From NCBI GenBank assembly GCA_963693305.1, contig OY855914.1, positions 16,864,899-16,928,898 of the forward strand: 64,000 nucleotides of DNA, written 5' to 3'. The translations under genes were made by a program, and so were the position numbers. This DNA is from Meandrina meandrites. Lineage: Eukaryota > Cnidaria > Anthozoa > Scleractinia > Meandrinidae. Position 1 is the first letter of the stretch. Each line of letters begins with the position of its first letter. The notes beneath the pieces were generated by a model. The model did no database searches. It was given only the letters and a program-made list of their open reading frames with translations, and was not told where the DNA came from. Positions 58,315-64,000 of the stretch are shown here, one piece after another.

Positions 58315-61300
58315 CCCTTTAACTGGCAATCGTACAAATTCGTACGAAAAGCACCAGCAATGTTTTGAAAATCTGGAGCTTTCACAGATCTGGAGATATG
58401 ATAGTAATAATCTATTGTTACGACAAAGTGATAAATTTTGAAGCGTTTAAGTGCCGCTTTCTACAAAAGTCGACTAAAATCGACTTTCGGCGGCACAAGT
58501 CGAAAAATCGATTTTGCTCATATTTTGCACAAAGATAGGTCCCAGTGAGAAACTAAACAGACTACAATTAGTTTGTCCTGATACAGCTTCCTTTCGTAGA
58601 AATAATGCAAAAAACGATTTCGCCCGTTTGGGCTCAAAATCTACTTCCGGTTAGACTGAATTTTGTGAAAATTTGATCGTCTCGCGCATTATACTACATC
58701 TGTTTATGAATCTTTCAATGACATTTATAATCTTTTCAGGTCTTCATTGTATGACTGAGCGAAAAATAAAACAAATGGAGATAAGTTTTGAGCCCGAAAC
58801 GAGCCAAAACTGACAGACTAAATTTGCAAATGTGTCGCAAGCGAAATTATGCAGTAAAACATTGCCATTTTTTTCTATGGGCGATAACTTTAAATATCGT
58901 AAAAGTACTTTCTATGGGTAAACTATACACCCATCTGCTATAATATCAAAAAAAATCTCTGGGGAGATGGTTTTCAGTGGCCCGCTTTGGCCTGTGTTTA
59001 TCACTAATTTTGCCGAAAATCTGTTCTTTGAAGTGTAAACAATTGCGTGACAAGGCTGGTCACGATTCCCGAGGGTTTTCAAGTTTTGAGTGAGAGTCGG
59101 TAATAATATTGGAAAACGAATAGATATCACCCGCTTATTGTAGATAGGAACTTAAAGAGATAATTTTACTTCTTTAATTACTTATAACGAATTTGGATCT
59201 ATTATTTAGGTGGTTCTTTTCCCGCGGGTAGCTAAGTGCGGGTAGTGTACAATGTTTTGTCCATACGTAGTGTATTTACCTTTAATAATTAAGTACTGGG
59301 GTGATACTGGGGTGCTCTGCTTGATGAGCTTGTTTTATACAATTTTTCATACGACGATAACCTACTCATCCTGACTCATACAAATGGCCGATTGACAACT
59401 AACCCATTCTCAGTGGTTTCTCACACTAAAATTAGTAACAAATTGTTTTAGGGTGGATTTCACTGTCTGTAATAACGATATAACATAGCAATGATCTGTT
59501 TAGAGAATTCATAGCGTTCAGCGTCGGCAAAAAACAAAAACAACAACAACAACAAAAAAAAAAACAAAGACGAAAGGTCGGATAGTCCAGCACACGTTTA
59601 ATAAAAATATTATGACATCGAAAATTTGTTTGCGCTTCAGTCATACTTGGTACACATGTAAAAAAAATCCCCACTTTCACTTCATTCGTTGCATGATCAT
59701 TCTAGGAATATTTTTTGGTTATATTTCTGTTCTAGTACTGCACGTTCGCTAGATAAACACATTACATTTGTGGACATAAACTGCAATCACTAGTGAATCT
59801 AGTGGAGAGGAAGAAGACCAGTTCTTCCCTTTTGTTTAAGAACATCGGAATTTTCTTGTCATTAAATCGGTGCCAAGTTCATTCCACCTTCACCCCCCTT
59901 TTAAGGAAAGGAAAAGCCCCTTTTCTTCGCCGCTCCTTTTCTCTGGTCGTTTTGATCCGGCTGTCCACCGATAGCGGTTTCAGTTGCATAAGGGTAATTT
60001 TCTCTATGCGAGGCCTGAAAATTATCAGCCAATTTTCGGAGAATGGGGAACTGTTGTACTTAAAATGGGTGGGATGGGGTGGGATGAAGCCAACAGGTCT
60101 GTGGAATGTCAGAAGTCGAGAGGGGTGGGGCGTGGGGTGACTTGCGGGGTGGAGTTTCAAAATATTTCAACAACGAACATGTATGTAGAAAAAAGCACCT
60201 ACGAATCCTACTTGGGTAATACGTAATACTGATCTCGATCAAATTCTAATAAAACGGATTTCTCAATTCTCAAACACTGGGTGGAGAACAGACAACTTCT
60301 TTGCAGGTTTTCACTTAGCCTGTTCCAGGCTCTCGGTAGTTGGGGCGAGCGAAAAAGGCGGGCGAGCGAGGAAAAAAAAGGGGGGGACTCTCTCGGTAGT
60401 TGGGGGCACACGAAAAAAGCGGGCGAGCGAGGAAAAAAAGGGGGCGATTCTCTCGGTAGTTGGGGGCGGACGAAAAAAGCAGGCGAGCGAGGAAAAACAA
60501 GTTAGGGACTCTCTCGGTAAAACGGGCGAGCGAGGAAAAAAAGGGCAGACTCTCTCGGTAGTTGGGAGCGAGCGAAAAAAGGCGGGCGAGCGAGGAAAAA
60601 ATGGGGAGACTGTCTCGGTAGTTGGGGGCGATTAAAAAAAGCGGGTAAGCGAGGAAAAAAAGGGGAAGACTGTCTCGGTAGTTGGGGGCGAGCGAAAGAA
60701 GCGGGCGCGAATCTGAAGAATCAACATACCATAAATCTTTTCTAGGCCGTGACACAGTGTGACTTGACCAGATCGAGTGACTTGTGCTGTGTTATATTTT
60801 TAGTGCATGATAGCAGTGGGGCTATGTCCATAGACTGCTTTCTGTCCCTGCGATCAAAGGCCAAGCACTGACCACCAACTAATGACTTAAAAGAACAGCA
60901 AACATCCATTTTGTTTTATCCACAACAGCGAAGAGTCGAATTTACGGAATTCAATTTAATCTCGTTCTCAAAATAAGGATAATTTAATTAGCAATTAAAA
61001 AAGTCGCCAAAGAAGTTAGATTCAAGGCTGGTACAACTTTTACAATAAATTCTGGCATGAATCATATTCAAAATTTCAGTTGTTTGAAAAGTACTAATCG
61101 TGCTGAAAATAGATCTTTGTCCATAACTTGGAAAAGTAATGTTCTGCTTTCTATTGATCCGTCAACCATACAATTCTTTAATTTTCAGTTACACTGTTCA
61201 TGTCTAATTGAAAATGAATTAAACCAACATATTTTAGTGTTAGATTTTCCTGCTGTATAGGACTAGAATAAAACGAGTGATAACAAATTTGCATAAAAAC

Positions 61301-63020
61301 ACAGGTATCAGATCCGACGAGATACTTTAATTACTACCCGAGTTCCCTTTAGATCACGTAAGGAACCAAACAATATCGACTCGTGATTACGTCTATCAGT
61401 GAATCTGAGAATGCTTAACCTTTCCTTTATAAGACCTGGTTTTGTGAATGATGGTGAGAACTTCAGGATAGTGAGAACTTCAATAAATTTAACTGAATTA
61501 ATTACCGTCTAACATTTTGTGATCAAAGTTTGTAAAGATCACGCAACGTTTCCAAAACGGGTGACCGGAGAAAATCTCACATTGCTCCTACTTCTTCAAG
61601 GAGTTCACCAACTGGCCCATTTATTTGCATGATTTTTTTGGCTGAATTCTTACAAGAGTGTCAAACGTACTTTTAAAAAAGAATAATTTTATTCGTGGTT
61701 TACCAGCCGTGTCACGCAATTGTTTACACTTCAAACAACAGATTTTCGGCAAAATTAGTGATAAACACAGGCCAAAGCGGGCCACTGAAAACCATCTCCC
61801 CAGAGATTTTTTTTGATATTATAGCAGATGGGTGTTTAGTTTACCCATAGAAAGTACTTTTACGATATTTAAAGTTATCGCCCATAGAAAAAATGGCAAT
61901 GTTTTACTGCATAATTTCGCTTGCGACACATTTGAAAATTTAGTCTGTCAGTTTAGGCTCGTTTCGGGCTCAAAACTAATCTCCATTTGTTTTATTTTTC
62001 GCTCAGTCATACAATGAAGACTTGAAAAGATTATAAATATCATTGAAAGATTCATGAACAGCTGTAGTATAATGCACGAGACGATCAAATTTTCACAAAA
62101 TTCAGTCTAACCGGAAGTGGATTTTGAGCCCAAACGGGGCGAAATCGTTTTTTGCATATTTCTACGAAAGGAAGCTGTATCAGGACAAACTAACTGCAGT
62201 CCGTTCAGTTTCTCACTAGGACCTATCTTTGTGCAAAATATGAGCAAAATCGATTTTTCGACTTGTGCCGCTGTTCGGTCGAAAATTGTAGAAAGGCGCA
62301 CTTAAAGCCAATTAACTGGCTACAGCTCTGGTTTTTCGTTTCATATGGCTATTTGTTCTGCAGGAAATCCGAACATGCTCGTTTTCTACTTCATTCGAAA
62401 ACAACAAAAAACACATCTTTGACTTCAAATTTTTTAATAAAAAAACAATTCTAAATCTAAAATGTTGCATTTACAGCAGACGTCAAGCCTTCTGCTTTTC
62501 GTTCAGTAAGAAAATTTGCCATCAAATCTTCAACGGACTGAACAATTACCATTCGATTAGAGCTATGCTTGTCAACCCCCAGATTCTCCTATATCTGACC
62601 GAAAGGAATGCTTGGGCAATTAGACACTCAGCGGCATGCAACACAACCTACCTCCATTTCATGTGTTTTTTTTTAGTGTCGAGCCAGCCAATTCTACCGG
62701 CAAAATATTGCACCGATTGCACTCTTTAGAAGTCAAATCTCGTCCAAAGTGCCTTTGGTAGGTCTTGGAATCCACCCACAGAACGGCCAGAGAGACAACT
62801 TCGCTCATGAACAACCATGTTTCCATACATATAGTTTTGAAATCATCTCTCACTCCTGGTTTCTTTCAGAAGTATGCCTCTATCCGTCTGAATGAAAATT
62901 TGAGCCCTCGGTGTTACTAAACAGCGCATAGTTTCAATTATATGCGATCACGAAATTCTAGCGACTGCATATGCTCAGAAAAACTCTTAAAAAACACACA
63001 AAAATTTGCCAGTTAAAGGG
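58315..63020. mobile_element. piggyBac-like non-autonomous element, 4.7 kb
   Basis: TTAA flanks both ends (58,311-58,314 and 63,021-63,024). The 15-bp terminal inverted repeat is CCCTTTAACTGGCAA, and CCC starts with TTAA targets are diagnostic of piggyBac. About 600-bp subterminal arms, roughly 58,441-59,054 and 61,709-62,306, are inverted copies of each other. No transposase frame was found in the 2.6-kb centre, which includes a minisatellite. It sits wholly in a kinase intron. Confidence 0.8.
60337..60712 (+). repeat. Minisatellite with ~60-bp unit
   Basis: Six to seven units of the form CTCTCGGTAGTTGGGGGC followed by GAGCGAAAAAAGCGGGCG and a purine run. Units vary in the G and A runs. Both-strand open frames here are artefacts of the repeat. 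Confidence 0.9.
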
Positions 63021-63289
63021 TTAATAGCCAAATTAAACTCGTGTTGCCACGTTGACAGCCTAAAACAATGTGCTTCCATCCGCGTTGGTTTTTCTACATA
63101 ATACTTCCCATATATATCCTCGCACGCAAAATGCCAAATTCGAATAAAATTGAAAAAAAATAAATAAATAACCGTTCTACAGCGGTAAAATCGCGAAACC
63201 CTGTGTTCGACCGATCTAATTGGACGAACACTCTCACAGTAGGGTCATTTTTATAACACTATACTATTCTTATGTATTGCATCTCTCAG

Positions 63290-63386
63290 GAGGCATTCCA
63301 TATCCTGGATGGTCCGAAGGCAAGGTCATCGCAGAAGTTGTTAATGGTTATAAGATGCCAAAACCTCCACATGTCGAAGCCGTCTT
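63290..63386 (+). CDS. Receptor tyrosine kinase exon e (helix G)
   Basis: Bounded by ctctcag and gtaagt. With the base from exon d it encodes GGIPYPGWSEGKVIAEVVNG, then YKMPKPPHVEAVL, the conserved region after helix F up to helix G. It ends with two bases of the next codon. The final kinase exon with the CW...RP motif lies beyond the window. Confidence 0.9.
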
Positions 63387-64000
63387 GTAAGTTTGATCGA
63401 ATTTATATACAAGCACCAATCAGTTAGCAGCGTGATTACTTTGTGTTAAAATTAAGCGATATGAAAGACTATTCAGTGTCTTTATATCTGAATGATGTTA
63501 ACAATCTGTTTAGGTCGTTAAAAGCCGGCAGCGTAGAAATGACAGAAGTTGAAAACGTTTCCTCAAGTGTTCTTTCCTCTTCCCTATCACAAGCCTCACG
63601 ATCTGGGTAGGATCGATCCTATAACGCGAAAAATAAACGAAAGTCGTTTATAATATGAGTAATGACAGTTTCTACGATTTCGAAATATCTTGCGTCGTTT
63701 GTCGAGATATACATGTAATTATTTTCAAAACGGTTTTATATTTTTCAAATTGTATTTGAAAATAATGGAGTGAAGTGAGTGAAGTGAAGTGAAGTGAATA
63801 CTTTATTTATCCTAACAGCTAAGAGCATAGAGAGGAATGCAGGAAAAAGAAAAAAAAGCGAACAAGATAAAAATTATGTTAACACTGTATTGGTTACAAC
63901 CTCGACTCCAGTCCCTACACTTTATACCAAAAAGCTGCGTTTCTGACTGTTTAGCCTACAGAACAGTTAGTTTGGGGTGCGCGAGTGTTATTGAGTTAGT
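63387..64000 (+). other. Kinase intron, incomplete
   Basis: Intron sequence to the window end. GAAGTGAGTGAAGTGAAGTG at about 63,773-63,797 is a short tandem repeat. Confidence 0.6.

Noticed and set aside
60337..60712. Possible CRISPR-like array
   Set aside because: Units are contiguous without unique spacers and lie in an animal intron; it is a minisatellite.
60281..60755. Repetitive frames on both strands
   Set aside because: They come from the minisatellite unit; no conserved protein.

Overview
This is eukaryotic, animal nuclear DNA. The sequence shows five GT-AG bounded exons of a receptor tyrosine kinase at the right end, long AT-rich introns, and a dense load of transposable elements. 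The repertoire (Maverick/Polinton, BEL/Pao, GIY-YIG Penelope-like elements, Crypton, foldback MITEs) suggests a cnidarian such as a coral or anemone; that assignment is inference, not shown by any single gene.

Left part (1-10.5 kb): TA microsatellites flank an inverted pair of tRNA-Thr(AGU)-like genes set in repeated sequence. Next come a Penelope-like (PLE) remnant between inverted arms, several foldback elements, one copy of a segment that recurs near 30 kb, and a broken Crypton-type tyrosine recombinase. At 9.2 kb a dispersed repeat (family A) begins; it is split by the next element.

Centre (10,521-27,140): a complete 16.6-kb Maverick/Polinton (adintovirus-like) element with a 5-bp target-site duplication (aactg) and 280-bp terminal inverted repeats, each of which can fold into a long hairpin with a small internal bubble. 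It encodes protein-primed PolB, a retrovirus-type integrase, packaging ATPase, double-jelly-roll major capsid protein, penton, adenain-like protease, a collagen-like fibre, a phospholipase A2-domain protein, basic and membrane virion-type proteins, and three unknown genes at the left end. Most start codons are preceded within 2-12 nt by a TATATAGG/AATATAAG-type motif, which looks like a viral-style promoter signal. Nearly all frames are open. The protease has lost its ATG and carries Tyr where the catalytic His is expected, and one small minus-strand gene is frameshifted.

Right of the Maverick (27-45 kb): the second half of the interrupted family A repeat, perfect hairpins, a tandem duplication of an ~875-bp unit holding a conserved 49-nt ATG...GT exon-like cassette, a hAT-like MITE, a large foldback, another PLE remnant, a full-length family A copy (35.9-38.2 kb), a head-to-head pair of PLE copies interrupted by a 200-N assembly gap, and an inverted family A copy that hosts a MITE with a 9-bp duplication.

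Right end (45.3-64 kb): a BEL/Pao LTR retrotransposon (407-bp LTRs that look identical, TSD tatac, one 2,060-residue Gag-Pol frame on the minus strand) lies just upstream of the kinase exons at 52,692, 53,271, 54,186, 57,231 and 63,290. Kinase introns carry a tRNA-derived SINE and a 4.7-kb TTAA-flanked piggyBac-like element with ~600-bp subterminal inverted repeats and a minisatellite. The gene continues past both sides of what is visible: no N-terminal exons and no final kinase exon were found.
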